A stretch of DNA of 64,000 nt from positions 1-64,000 of the forward strand of contig JAQBEH010000018.1 in the NCBI GenBank assembly GCA_032124015.1, written 5' to 3'. Under the pieces are notes generated by a model. The model ran no database searches and was not told the origin of the DNA. It saw only the letters and a list, made by a program, of their open reading frames with translations. Of the stretch, positions 15,767-23,680 are shown in pieces; position 1 is the stretch's first letter; every line of letters begins with the position of its first letter. The position numbers and the translations under genes were made by a program. The DNA comes from DASRJG01 sp032124015. Lineage in GTDB: Bacteria > Acidobacteriota > Polarisedimenticolia > Polarisedimenticolales > DASRJG01.

Positions 15767-17452
15767 TCAAGTGGCTTCTGGCGGCGCCTTCGCGCGCACA
15801 CGCAGCGTCTCGAATCGCTTGAGAACGACCCGCCCAGGGGCTCCTCCCTTGGCACGCCGGACATTCTTTCTCCGGGTCCAGTTCACATCGGCGCCGGCTT
15901 CGGATCGCGCGTCGCTGAACCAGAGCGCGAATCGGGCGGCCTCCGCCAGAGTCGCCTGGGGAACCGTTGCGCACCGATCGGGGTTTCTGATGATGACGTG
16001 AGCGCCATGAACCCCGGCCGCGTGGAGCCAGATGTCGTCCGGCGCGGCCAGCTTGAAGGTCAGCCGATCGTTGTCGCGGCCGGTGCGACCGACCAGAATC
16101 GTCCATCCGTCGCTGCTGGCGATCATGCGGACGCCGTCGAGCTTCGGTGGGGCCACCCGAGCCGCCGCGCGCGCCGCTCGGGTGGGTCCGACGAGACCCA
16201 CCGCGAGCCCCTCCTTGCGCATTTCACCTTCGAGCGACGCGGCACCCGCCTCGTCGACCGCTAATCCGTGAACGACGAGGAGGGCCTCGAGCCGGGAGGC
16301 CCGCCGCGAAAGCGCCTCGGCCCGCGCTCCCGCGGATTCCAGGCCCCGACGGGAGCGGCGCTGGCGCGAGAAGAGGTCATCGGCGACCTGCGCCAAGGAT
16401 CGATGAGGAGGCGCCGGAATCGAGATCTCTCGACCGTCCGCGTACGGATCGGCAACGATGACCGTATCCCCGGAACGGCGAGCGAAACTCAGGCTCGCCA
16501 GGAGAGCCTCCGCCATGCGCCGGTAGCGCTCGGGATCGGCAAACGACTGGAGCCCCTCGCGGACTTTTCTCTCGGTCGAACGCGTGCGGTCCAACTCGCC
16601 GCGCAAGATCCCACCGAGCCCGGCGATCCTCGTGTGAACCCGTTGCAACGCGTCGCGCGCTTCGTAAAAGGATGCAGCCGTCGCCGCGGGGCCTCCCCGG
16701 CTCATGAGCTCTCGCTCCGGGGATGCGGGAACGGGCCGCCAAGGAAGGAGTCGGTCGGGCGCCTCGATCAGCACCTCGGCCGACCCGAGCCGGATCGAGT
16801 CGAGACGCTCGCGAAGCACGACCGCGAGCGCACGGCCCGTCGCGGCGTGCTCGGCAACGGCGAGCTCGGCGCCGGCAGCCGAAAGCCCGGCGCAACACCG
16901 CTGAAGGCTCGCGACAGGCGTCCCCCCCTGCGCGACTCCGGCCCGCACCGCCACATCGATCGCCTCGGGCTCCGCGCGAAAGGGATCGAGCCGGCCGGCG
17001 GGAAGGCCGCGACCCGCCCAGGCCCGGCCCGGCGTCAGCCGCTCTTGTGCACTCTTGGGGAGCCGGAGCGAACCGGCCACTGTCCCGCCCTCGCCCATGA
17101 GGACCAAGTTGGCGTGATGGGGGGACAATTCGACGGCGAGGCCCCTGCCGTCGGCGAACTCCAGAATGATCGTCCGGTCGGCGGGGTCTTTGTGGAGCCC
17201 CATGACCAGCCGCCCCTCGAGGGCGTCCGCGGCGACGCCGACAAATCGATCGGGTGACCAGCGGGGACCCTCCCAACGCCGGACGGCCTCACCCATCCAG
17301 GGGTGCCTGGAATCGAGGCAGGCGACGAGGACCAGATCACGGCTTTCGGAGGCGAAGGCAAGGCGGAATCGATCTCCGCTTTCCTGTCGAACGGAAGCGA
17401 GCCGCTGCCCGACGAGGGTTGATGACCACTCGACGGCAAGGCGCGTGAGCAC
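15767..17452 (-). CDS. NFACT-family protein (RqcH / fibronectin-binding-A-like)
   Basis: 561 aa. The N-terminal NFACT-N domain starts MLTRLAVEWSSTLVGQRLASVRQ and has the DR pair (PADRTIILEF) that RqcH needs to add C-terminal alanine tails to stalled nascent chains on 50S ribosomes. A central coiled coil (about 260-420) follows. The C-terminal NFACT-R domain (PPKLDGVRMIASSDGWTILVGR... DDIWLHAAGVHGAHVII) binds RNA. The start is GTG 17452, the first possible start after an in-frame stop; the ribosome binding site is weak. It lies 40 bases after carD and 116 bases before the flippase gene. Confidence 0.87.
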   Translation of the reverse strand: MLTRLAVEWSSTLVGQRLASVRQESGDRFRLAFASESRDLVLVACLDSRHPWMGEAVRRWEGPRWSPDRFVGVAADALEGRLVMGLHKDPADRTIILEFADGRGLAVELSPHHANLVLMGEGGTVAGSLRLPKSAQERLTPGRAWAGRGLPAGRLDPFRAEPEAIDVAVRAGVAQGGTPVASLQRCCAGLSAAGAELAVAEHAATGRALAVVLRERLDSIRLGSAEVLIEAPDRLLPWRPVPASPERELMSRGGPAATAASFYEARDALQRVHTRIAGLGGILRGELDRTRSTERKVREGLQSFADPERYRRMAEALLASLSFARRSGDTVIVADPYADGREISIPAPPHRSLAQVADDLFSRQRRSRRGLESAGARAEALSRRASRLEALLVVHGLAVDEAGAASLEGEMRKEGLAVGLVGPTRAARAAARVAPPKLDGVRMIASSDGWTILVGRTGRDNDRLTFKLAAPDDIWLHAAGVHGAHVIIRNPDRCATVPQATLAEAARFALWFSDARSEAGADVNWTRRKNVRRAKGGAPGRVVLKRFETLRVRAKAPPEAT

Positions 17453-17492
17453 GAGATTGTCGATCGGCTCACCCGCTCAACCGGAGGTTCGG

Positions 17493-18008
17493 TCAGTGAG
17501 CGATCTTGACCTTGGCACCCTTGACGGAGTCGGCGAGGGCGCTGTCGATCTCGATTTCGACCTTTTCCACGGTCTTGTTGCCGGCCTCAGCCAGCTCCGA
17601 GACGAGAAGGAACCTCGCCCGGTCGAGCATCTTGCGCTCTCGGTAGGACAAGGGCTTGATCTCGGCCAGGATCGTCAGACTCTTCAGAACCTGAGCCACC
17701 GCGCGGATGTCCCCGGTTCGCATCTTTTCGGAATTCGCCTGGAAGCGCCCCTTCCAGTCGTCGTAGGTGGCGACCTCCCCGGTCCGCAAGACGTCCATGA
17801 CACGCACGACTTCTCGCTTGGTCAGGACCTTTCGCAGCCCCACGGCGATCGTGTTTCCAACGGGAACCATCACCGTACTGTCGGTCGAAATGATCCGGAG
17901 GCAGTAAAAGGACGCAACCATGTCCCCTATTGCCTTCTTCATGACCTGTTCGATGACACCCACGCCGTGGTTGGGATAGACGACCTTGTCGCCGACCTTG
18001 AAATCCAA
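17493..18008 (-). CDS. carD: CarD/CdnL family RNA polymerase-binding regulator
   Basis: 171 aa. The N-terminal RNA polymerase-interacting domain reads FKVGDKVVYPNHGVGVIEQV; the C-terminal helical part carries the basic and aromatic residues (YDDWKGRFQANSEKM, SYRERKMLDRARFLLVSELA) that grip the upstream edge of the transcription bubble. Such proteins stabilise open complexes, notably at rRNA promoters. The start is a TTG at 18008, six bases after a perfect AGGAGG; no in-frame ATG/GTG lies nearby. It has its own promoter and faces the tRNA-Leu promoter. Confidence 0.92.
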   Translation of the reverse strand: MDFKVGDKVVYPNHGVGVIEQVMKKAIGDMVASFYCLRIISTDSTVMVPVGNTIAVGLRKVLTKREVVRVMDVLRTGEVATYDDWKGRFQANSEKMRTGDIRAVAQVLKSLTILAEIKPLSYRERKMLDRARFLLVSELAEAGNKTVEKVEIEIDSALADSVKGAKVKIAH

Positions 18009-18034
18009 GCTGGGCCTCCTCAATTTGAGATGCC

Positions 18035-18063
18035 ATGGTAGCTGAAACGAATTGAATCGGCAA
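18035..18063 (-). promoter_or_regulatory. carD promoter
   Basis: On the minus strand TTGCCG (18063-18058) and TACCAT (18040-18035) are 17 bases apart. Transcription should start around 18028, leaving a leader of about 20 bases that contains the AGGAGG of carD. Confidence 0.6.
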
Positions 18064-18091
18064 GACTTGCGCCCGATTCGCCCCCCTGCGC

Positions 18092-18121
18092 TTGACAGTG
18101 AGCGTCCGCGAAAGATACGCT
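18092..18121 (+). promoter_or_regulatory. Probable tRNA-Leu promoter
   Basis: A perfect -35 box TTGACA (18092-18097) is followed 18 bases later by TACGCT (18116-18121), a weak -10 that keeps the TA...T frame. A G+C-rich stretch follows before the tRNA at 18135, as in stringently controlled stable-RNA promoters. The -10 assignment is tentative. Confidence 0.5.
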
Positions 18122-18134
18122 TCGCCGCCGCCGC

Positions 18135-18220
18135 GCCGGAGTGGCGGAATGGCAGACGCAGGGGACTCAAAATCCCCCGTTCGCAAGGGCGTGTGGGTTC
18201 GACTCCCACCTCCGGCACCA
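18135..18220 (+). tRNA. tRNA-Leu (anticodon CAA)
   Basis: The 86-base sequence folds as a class II tRNA. The acceptor stem pairs GCCGGAG with CTCCGGC, followed by discriminator A and an encoded CCA. The anticodon stem GGGGA/TCCCC closes the loop CTCAAAA, giving anticodon CAA, which reads UUG leucine codons. A long variable arm and a GTGGG-TTCGACT-CCCAC T-arm complete it. UUG is also used as a start codon by several neighbouring genes, though initiation uses a different tRNA. Confidence 0.97.
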
Positions 18221-18233
18221 TCGAGGCCCCGTC

Positions 18234-20030
18234 ATGAGCGCTCCCCCCGTTGTGGACGAGACCTGGCGTCTCGAAGATATTTTCCCGTCCGACGACTCGT
18301 TCTGGATTGAAAAACGTCGAATTGGCGCCGCTCTTCCAGACTTGGATCGCTTCGCTGGCCAACTCGGGAACTCGGCTCTGGCCATGGCCGAGGCGCTCGA
18401 GGCGATTTTCACCGAATCGAAGGCGCTGGCCCGGCTTCACGCCTACGCCTCAATGAAGTCGGACGGCGACCTGAGGGTCGCGCCGCACCAGGGAATGCGC
18501 CAGGAAGTGGAGCTTGCCCACACGGAGCTTTCGCGGCGGATCGCTTACCTCAGGCCGGAAATCCTGGCTCTGGCCAGCGGCACCGTCGAGGCTTTTATGG
18601 CCGGGGAGCCACGCCTGGCTCCGTTCGCCCCGTTCCTCAAGAACCTCGTGCGCCAGAAGGAACACGTGCTCTCCCCCCCCGAGGAGAATCTGCTTGCCGA
18701 AGCCGGACTCGTGCTCGGCGGCTCGAACCAGATTTTCGGAATTCTCAACAATGCCGAGATGCCGCGCGAAACCATCGAGCTGGACGGCGGCCGAACCGTC
18801 ACGCTGACCCCCGCCGCGTTCTCGCTCGTGCGGACGACAGAGATCCGCGCCGATCGCGAGAAGGCGACCCGCGCCTATTTCTCGGGCTATCGCGCGTTCG
18901 AAGGCACCTACGGATCCAACCTGTTCGAGTGCCTCAAGACTCACGTGTTCCGTTCGCGCGTCCGAAAGTACGATTCGTGCCTGAGCGCCGCTTTGGACGC
19001 CGACAACGTCCCCGTGGGCGTCTACACCAACCTGATCGAGCAGGTCCGGCGCAACCTGCCGTCGCTGCACCGGTACGCCCGGCTGCGGGCGAAGGCGCTC
19101 GGGCTCTCCCAGCTTTCCTACTTCGACCTGCACTGCCCGCTCGGCACCGGGCCGAAACGCGACTACGGTGTCGAGGCTGCAAAGCGCTTGGTGCTCGAGG
19201 CGATGGCGCCGTTGGGGGCGGTTTACGCCGAGGTTCTCAACGAGTCGTTCGAACGTCGGTGGATCGACTGGCACCCTGCTCCCGGCAAGCGCTCGGGGGC
19301 CTACGCCACGGGGGCAGCCTACGACGTCCACCCCTACATGCTGCTCAACTTCAACGGCGACTTTGAAAGCGTGAGCACGCTCGCCCACGAAGCGGGCCAC
19401 GCGATGCACTCGCACTTCAGCAACCGCATGCAACCCTATCCTTGCGCGGACTACAGCATCTTCGTGGCCGAAGTCGCCTCAACGTTCAACGAGGCGCTGC
19501 TCATCGAGCGTCTGCTCGCTTCGGCCTCCGATCGCCAGGAGAAGATCTTCCTCCTCGGCCACTGGCTCGACGGAATTCGCTCGACGTTGTTCCGGCAAAC
19601 GTTCTTCGCCGAATTCGAGCTCGCGATCCACGGCCACGCCGAACGTGGAGAAGCTCTCACGGGCGAGACCCTGTCGAAGCTCTACCTCGAGCTCCTGCGC
19701 GCCTATCAGGGGCACGAGGCCGGGGCGTGCGACGTCCCCGAGCTCTTCGCGATCGAGTGGGCCTGCGTGCCGCACTTCTACTACGAGTTCTACGTCTATC
19801 AATACGCGACCGGGATCGTCGCCGCGAACAGCCTGGCCAGCGACGTCCTCAACGGACGCGGGGGCGCACGTGACCGTTACGCACGATTCCTCGAATCCGG
19901 GGGCTCGGACTATCCGCTCGAGATCTTGCGGCGCGCCGGCGTCGATCTCGAATCACCGGCTCCCTACGAGGCGACCTTTAGAGCGATGGACGCCAAGCTT
20001 GACGCGCTGGAAGCCCTGCTAGACGCCTGA
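18234..20030 (+). CDS. pepF: Oligoendopeptidase F (M3 family)
   Basis: 598 aa cytoplasmic zinc endopeptidase. The active site HEAGH is seen in STLAHEAGHAMHSHFSNRMQPY, with the downstream EVASTFNEALL giving the third ligand; the C-terminal YQYATGIVAANSLA is typical of PepF. It cleaves short peptides. ATG 18234 has GAGG seven bases upstream and begins only 13 bases after the tRNA-Leu, so the two may share a transcript. The 3' end overlaps the convergent DUF2752 gene by 12 bases. Confidence 0.94.
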   Translation: MSAPPVVDETWRLEDIFPSDDSFWIEKRRIGAALPDLDRFAGQLGNSALAMAEALEAIFTESKALARLHAYASMKSDGDLRVAPHQGMRQEVELAHTELSRRIAYLRPEILALASGTVEAFMAGEPRLAPFAPFLKNLVRQKEHVLSPPEENLLAEAGLVLGGSNQIFGILNNAEMPRETIELDGGRTVTLTPAAFSLVRTTEIRADREKATRAYFSGYRAFEGTYGSNLFECLKTHVFRSRVRKYDSCLSAALDADNVPVGVYTNLIEQVRRNLPSLHRYARLRAKALGLSQLSYFDLHCPLGTGPKRDYGVEAAKRLVLEAMAPLGAVYAEVLNESFERRWIDWHPAPGKRSGAYATGAAYDVHPYMLLNFNGDFESVSTLAHEAGHAMHSHFSNRMQPYPCADYSIFVAEVASTFNEALLIERLLASASDRQEKIFLLGHWLDGIRSTLFRQTFFAEFELAIHGHAERGEALTGETLSKLYLELLRAYQGHEAGACDVPELFAIEWACVPHFYYEFYVYQYATGIVAANSLASDVLNGRGGARDRYARFLESGGSDYPLEILRRAGVDLESPAPYEATFRAMDAKLDALEALLDA

Positions 20031-20420
20031 GGCGTAAAGCCAGGCCCAGTTCGCCACGAAGGCCAGGGCGAAGGCCGCAATCCACGCCGGCCTCCCGCGC
20101 GCCGCGACGGACGGTCGCTGTCCGCCGCACGCCAGCCAGACGGGGGCCAAGAATCCGCCGACCACGAACGCCGCCGCCGCGCACGTCGCGAGCGGATTCA
20201 AGGCGAGGGCACCGGCGAGATCGGCGTGCAGCAACCGCACGAGCGCCCGTGTCGTCCCGCACCCCGGGCACGGCAAGCCGATCCAGGCGCGCCATGCACA
20301 AGGAGGCAGCAAACCTGCCACCGCGAGAAAGAGCGGCCGAAAAAGAACAGCCAAACCCGCGCAGACCCCCCACAACATCGCGACTTGGCGATCCTCGCGG
20401 TCGGGTGGCCGCCAGGTCAT
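20019..20420 (-). CDS. DUF2752 small membrane protein
   Basis: 133 aa. The conserved CPGCGTTRALVRLLHADLAGALALNPLA is the hallmark of DUF2752; three or four hydrophobic segments are visible (about 14-36, 70-95, 110-130). The role is unknown; the paired cysteines could bind metal or be redox active. It overlaps the Yip1-family gene by four bases and is last in its operon. Confidence 0.85.
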   Translation of the reverse strand: MTWRPPDREDRQVAMLWGVCAGLAVLFRPLFLAVAGLLPPCAWRAWIGLPCPGCGTTRALVRLLHADLAGALALNPLATCAAAAFVVGGFLAPVWLACGGQRPSVAARGRPAWIAAFALAFVANWAWLYASGV

Positions 20421-21115
20421 TTGAGCTGTTGAATGGCCTGCGCGACCACCGCGCCGAAAGCGACGGCCCCGATCGCGATGCACACGCAGCACAGGAGGAG
20501 TGGCAGGACGATCGCGAGGGCCGCCTTCCAGCCTTCCGTCTTGTGCGCCTGCGCGAGTCCGACGACCTCGAGGATCAATCGCCACACGAACCCGATCAGC
20601 CCACCGATCCCCGGCAGGACGACGGCCAATTGCGTTGTTTGCGCGTAGCACATGACTCGAAGCGTCGTCGCGAATCCGCTGTTCGCGCCGCCGAGCAAAG
20701 TCAGCATGAGGTGAACGATCGCGCTCCACACGAACAGAACGATCAGCGCGATGAGCGGCGTGATCACGAGCCCCAGGGCGAGTTGGATCGGGCCGGGTTG
20801 TTTCAGGAACGGTGCGAACTGCTCGAACTGGGAACCCGCCAACGATCTGGCGATCCCGACGAAGGTGTCGAAGAAAACGAAGCTCCAGAGCTGGCTGATG
20901 CAGGCTCCCAGAAGCGCCCATATGACGAAATACGCGATCGGACGAACCAGATCGACGGTCAGGCTCATCTGGGCGAAGGCCGCAATCGGACTCGTGATGA
21001 TCCGCACGGCCGTCGGGAAGATCGATCCGAGGCCCGCGTGGGGTTCTTCCCACGGGAGCCCCGCCGCGGGAGAAGGCGAAAGCGGTGCCGTGTCCGTGGG
21101 GGGTATCTCACTCAC
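20417..21115 (-). CDS. Yip1-domain membrane protein
   Basis: 232 aa. After a Pro-rich cytoplasmic start (to about residue 30) come five hydrophobic segments and the sequence features of Yip1-domain proteins (IITSPIAAFAQM near the start; FATTLRVMCYAQTTQLAVVLPGIGGLIGFVWRLILEVVGLAQAHKTEGWKAALAIVLP). Bacterial members are of unknown function and are often next to DUF2752, as here. It overlaps the ATPase-like gene upstream by four bases. Confidence 0.82.
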   Translation of the reverse strand: MSEIPPTDTAPLSPSPAAGLPWEEPHAGLGSIFPTAVRIITSPIAAFAQMSLTVDLVRPIAYFVIWALLGACISQLWSFVFFDTFVGIARSLAGSQFEQFAPFLKQPGPIQLALGLVITPLIALIVLFVWSAIVHLMLTLLGGANSGFATTLRVMCYAQTTQLAVVLPGIGGLIGFVWRLILEVVGLAQAHKTEGWKAALAIVLPLLLCCVCIAIGAVAFGAVVAQAIQQLK

Positions 21116-22848
21116 GGGGATTCCTCCGTCTTGGCGCTCAGTCTACCAGCGGCAATGCGAAACGTGACACGCTTCCAACGAACGAGCGCACCCGCGATCT
21201 CGACGCGCGACGGCCGCGCCAGGTCGACGAGCCCCGGCTCCTCGAGCCGGTCGATCATCGCCCCCGCCGTCGCGGCCTCGAGCGTATCCAAGACCTCTTC
21301 GACCGGCCGCCACGCCGACGCCTCCGAGGCCGCCCGCTTCAAGAGCGCCGCGACCGCCCGCAGGCGCGCGACGTCCCCGACGAGCGTCGTGCCCCGGAGA
21401 TCGACGAGGTCTTCGCCGATACGCACGCCGCGGCCACCCCAGGCCGCAACCTTGAGGTGGCTCGGAGCGCCTTCGGTCACGATGCGCATCGAGCGCACCG
21501 CCGGGGGCACCGGGACGGGTCGGGCTTTCACGCCCGGCCGGCCGGGGGGCGTCCGCTTCGACCCTCTTACGGCGGAGGTGGCATCGTCGATGCGATCGTC
21601 GCGCAGGATGAAAACGGTGTCGGCCACGTCGCATAAACCGCCCACGGCGCGAGTGGCGATAAGAAAAGACAGGCCCCACCGGTCACGCAGTTCGGCGAGT
21701 CGTTCCGCGAGGGGGCAAAGCGCAGGCGTGTCGCCGAGAACGGCCAGCATGCGATCGTCCCAGCCGAGCGCCCCGGCGGGAGTTTCGTCTTCGTCGAGCA
21801 CGAGGATGCGCGCGCCCGCTTCGAACGCCTCGACCAGAGACGCCGCCACCGCAAGAGGCGCCGGCGCGTCCTCGGTCATGTGGGCCTCGGGGTTGGGTAC
21901 GTCGGGGCAAGCCCGCACGAACGCTCTGACGTCGAGCGGACCAAACGCTCGACGCGAGGCATGAAGCGTCGCCACGGAGCCTCCGAGGATCGTGGGCTCG
22001 CCCCGAGTGGAGCCCGTCTCGGCGACGAGATCCCGCAGCCATGCTCCCGCGCCCGCGATGCCGGTCGTCACGAAGAGCGTGATCCCGGTCGGGATGGCGA
22101 GGCCCGTGACCGGACCGAAGGGGGTCTCTATCGTCGTGCTCGCCCCCGACGAAGGGACGAGCGCTGCGAGGCCTAGCCCGGGAAGCAACCCGGCGGCGGC
22201 GCGCCGCCTGGCGACCGCCTCCACGTGCGGCTTCACCTCGTTCACCCGCCGAAGGGAAAACAAGAGCGCGGCCATGCCCACGCGCGGCAGATGCTCGAAC
22301 AGGATCGCCTCCGCCTGCTGCCCGCGAACCCGGCGCTCCGCGGCGGGGAGATCGAACGCCAGGGACAGATCGAGTCTTTCGTCGTCGACCCGCGCGCTCG
22401 TTCGCTCGGCAAGCTCGGGTCCCGGCGGATCGATCCACACCCGCCCCGAGCCTGGAGCCGATGCGGCGGTCGGGCCGGTCAGCTCGTCGATTGCGTGCGC
22501 CGCCGCCCGCACGATGGAATCCTCGATGACCAGGCGCGCGATGTCGCCCCGCGACCACTCGCCGAGGAGGCCGGCACCGGCGCGATCGATCGACAAGCGC
22601 AGGCGCGCGGGCCCGCCCAAGGCATCCGGAGGGACCGAAACCACGGTGAGGCGAAAATCGCCCAGCTCGTGCTCCCCGAGGATGCGGCGGTAGGACTGGA
22701 ACGGACCGCCGTCGATCGTGCGTAGGATCCCGCGCAAACCGGTACCGGGCGGGCGCGGTTCGGCCGGAGGCAAAGGCGACGGGGCGCGGCCCCGGAACGG
22801 CCGGGCGGGTTGGGTTCGAAAGCGAGAGAACCGATCGGGTGGGGCCAT
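21112..22848 (-). CDS. COG3044-type ABC-class ATPase homologue with degenerate nucleotide site
   Basis: 578 aa. Three blocks match the ABC_ATPase family (PF09818/COG3044): LRTIDGGPFQSYRRILG near residue 40, ERTSARVDDERLDLSLAFDLPAAERRVRGQQAEAILFEHLP about 147-187, and ILVLDEDETPAG with DVADTVFILRDDRIDDAT further on. The family P-loop (GGGYHGKSTLL) is here TTGIAGAGAWL, so the lysine and Ser/Thr are gone. The family ASGSTS segment is also replaced (DAPAPLAVAA), while the Walker B-like DEDE remains. The reading frame is intact. It is therefore probably a non-catalytic relative. Alignments are from memory of the family and need checking. A TATCCT box ends seven bases before the ATG. Confidence 0.75.
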   Translation of the reverse strand: MAPPDRFSRFRTQPARPFRGRAPSPLPPAEPRPPGTGLRGILRTIDGGPFQSYRRILGEHELGDFRLTVVSVPPDALGGPARLRLSIDRAGAGLLGEWSRGDIARLVIEDSIVRAAAHAIDELTGPTAASAPGSGRVWIDPPGPELAERTSARVDDERLDLSLAFDLPAAERRVRGQQAEAILFEHLPRVGMAALLFSLRRVNEVKPHVEAVARRRAAAGLLPGLGLAALVPSSGASTTIETPFGPVTGLAIPTGITLFVTTGIAGAGAWLRDLVAETGSTRGEPTILGGSVATLHASRRAFGPLDVRAFVRACPDVPNPEAHMTEDAPAPLAVAASLVEAFEAGARILVLDEDETPAGALGWDDRMLAVLGDTPALCPLAERLAELRDRWGLSFLIATRAVGGLCDVADTVFILRDDRIDDATSAVRGSKRTPPGRPGVKARPVPVPPAVRSMRIVTEGAPSHLKVAAWGGRGVRIGEDLVDLRGTTLVGDVARLRAVAALLKRAASEASAWRPVEEVLDTLEAATAGAMIDRLEEPGLVDLARPSRVEIAGALVRWKRVTFRIAAGRLSAKTEESP

Positions 22849-22884
22849 GAGGCCGAGGATAGCACCGGCACCGCCGGTGCCCGG

Positions 22885-23586
22885 TCAGGCCGAAAGCAGC
22901 CGTGGCGCGAATCCGATCGCATCCGCAGCCACGAGGTGGAACCGGATCCCCTCCCTTTCGCCCTGCACGCCGAGCGCATGGTCGACGCCGTGAAGATGCC
23001 CGTACACACAGGTGCGGACACCCCCTGCCCTGAGCACCGAGACGACCTCGGTCGGGGCGCGACCCTCGATCCACGGCGGATAGTGGAGCATCGCCACCCG
23101 CGGGCTCCTCCGACCGAAGCGCCGATCCGCGTCCGCGATGGACAAACGCAGCCGTTCGAGCTCGCGGGTGAAGATCGCCGTGTCACCCGGGAGAGCCACG
23201 GGATCGTCGGGCGCGGTCCAGCCGCGCGCGCCGACGAGCACCACGCCGCCGAATTCGAATGCATCGTTTTGGAGTGCGTGGCATCCGTCAGGAAGCGCCC
23301 GCCTAACCTTCGACACGCTCGTCCACCACCCGTCGTGATTGCCCCGGAGAATCAACTTCACCCCAGGCCGCGCAGCGATCCACAAGAGATCGCCGCGAGC
23401 CTCCTCCAGATCGCGCGCCCAGGACAGGTCTCCGGGAACGAGAACCGTGTCGCCGGGTGCCACCGCGGCATCCCACGCGGCGGCCATCCGTTCCGGGTGG
23501 TCCTTCCACAGCGCACCGAAAACGTCCATCGGCTTGGCTCCTGAGGAGGACAGATGAAGGTCGGCGATCGCGAATAGGCGAGCCAT
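22885..23586 (-). CDS. Calcineurin-like metallophosphoesterase
   Basis: 233 aa. All five metallophosphoesterase motifs are visible: DLHLS (9-13), GDLSWA (about 52-57), GNHDGWW (about 81-87), a HYPPW segment and GHLHG near the C-terminus. This supports a two-metal phosphodiesterase or phosphatase in the cytoplasm; the GDLSWA...GNHDGWW pattern is common in a bacterial family whose substrate is not known. It begins a four-gene operon and its start codon is predicted to be the first transcribed base. Confidence 0.9.
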   Translation of the reverse strand: MARLFAIADLHLSSSGAKPMDVFGALWKDHPERMAAAWDAAVAPGDTVLVPGDLSWARDLEEARGDLLWIAARPGVKLILRGNHDGWWTSVSKVRRALPDGCHALQNDAFEFGGVVLVGARGWTAPDDPVALPGDTAIFTRELERLRLSIADADRRFGRRSPRVAMLHYPPWIEGRAPTEVVSVLRAGGVRTCVYGHLHGVDHALGVQGEREGIRFHLVAADAIGFAPRLLSA

Positions 23587-23592
23587 GGGCCG

Positions 23593-23622
23593 ATGCTAGC
23601 AGGCACCGGAAGAGGATGTCCG
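23593..23622 (-). promoter_or_regulatory. Leaderless-type promoter of the metallophosphoesterase operon
   Basis: On the minus strand CGGACA (23622-23617), 18 bases, TAGCAT (23598-23593), then exactly six bases to ATG 23586. Transcription is predicted to start on the A of the ATG. Its -35 box abuts the -35 box of the divergent promoter at 23623. Confidence 0.6.
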
Positions 23623-23652
23623 TTCGACGGGGCGAGAGGCTCCCCGTATCAT
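23623..23652 (+). promoter_or_regulatory. Promoter of the secreted peptidase-like/TPR gene
   Basis: TTCGAC (23623-23628), 18 bases, TATCAT (23647-23652). The -10 box covers the in-frame ATG at 23651, so that codon cannot be the start; the ATG at 23681, with GGAG eight bases upstream, is used instead. Confidence 0.6.
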
Positions 23653-23680
23653 GCGGGGTCGAGTTCTCGGAGACCCCGCC

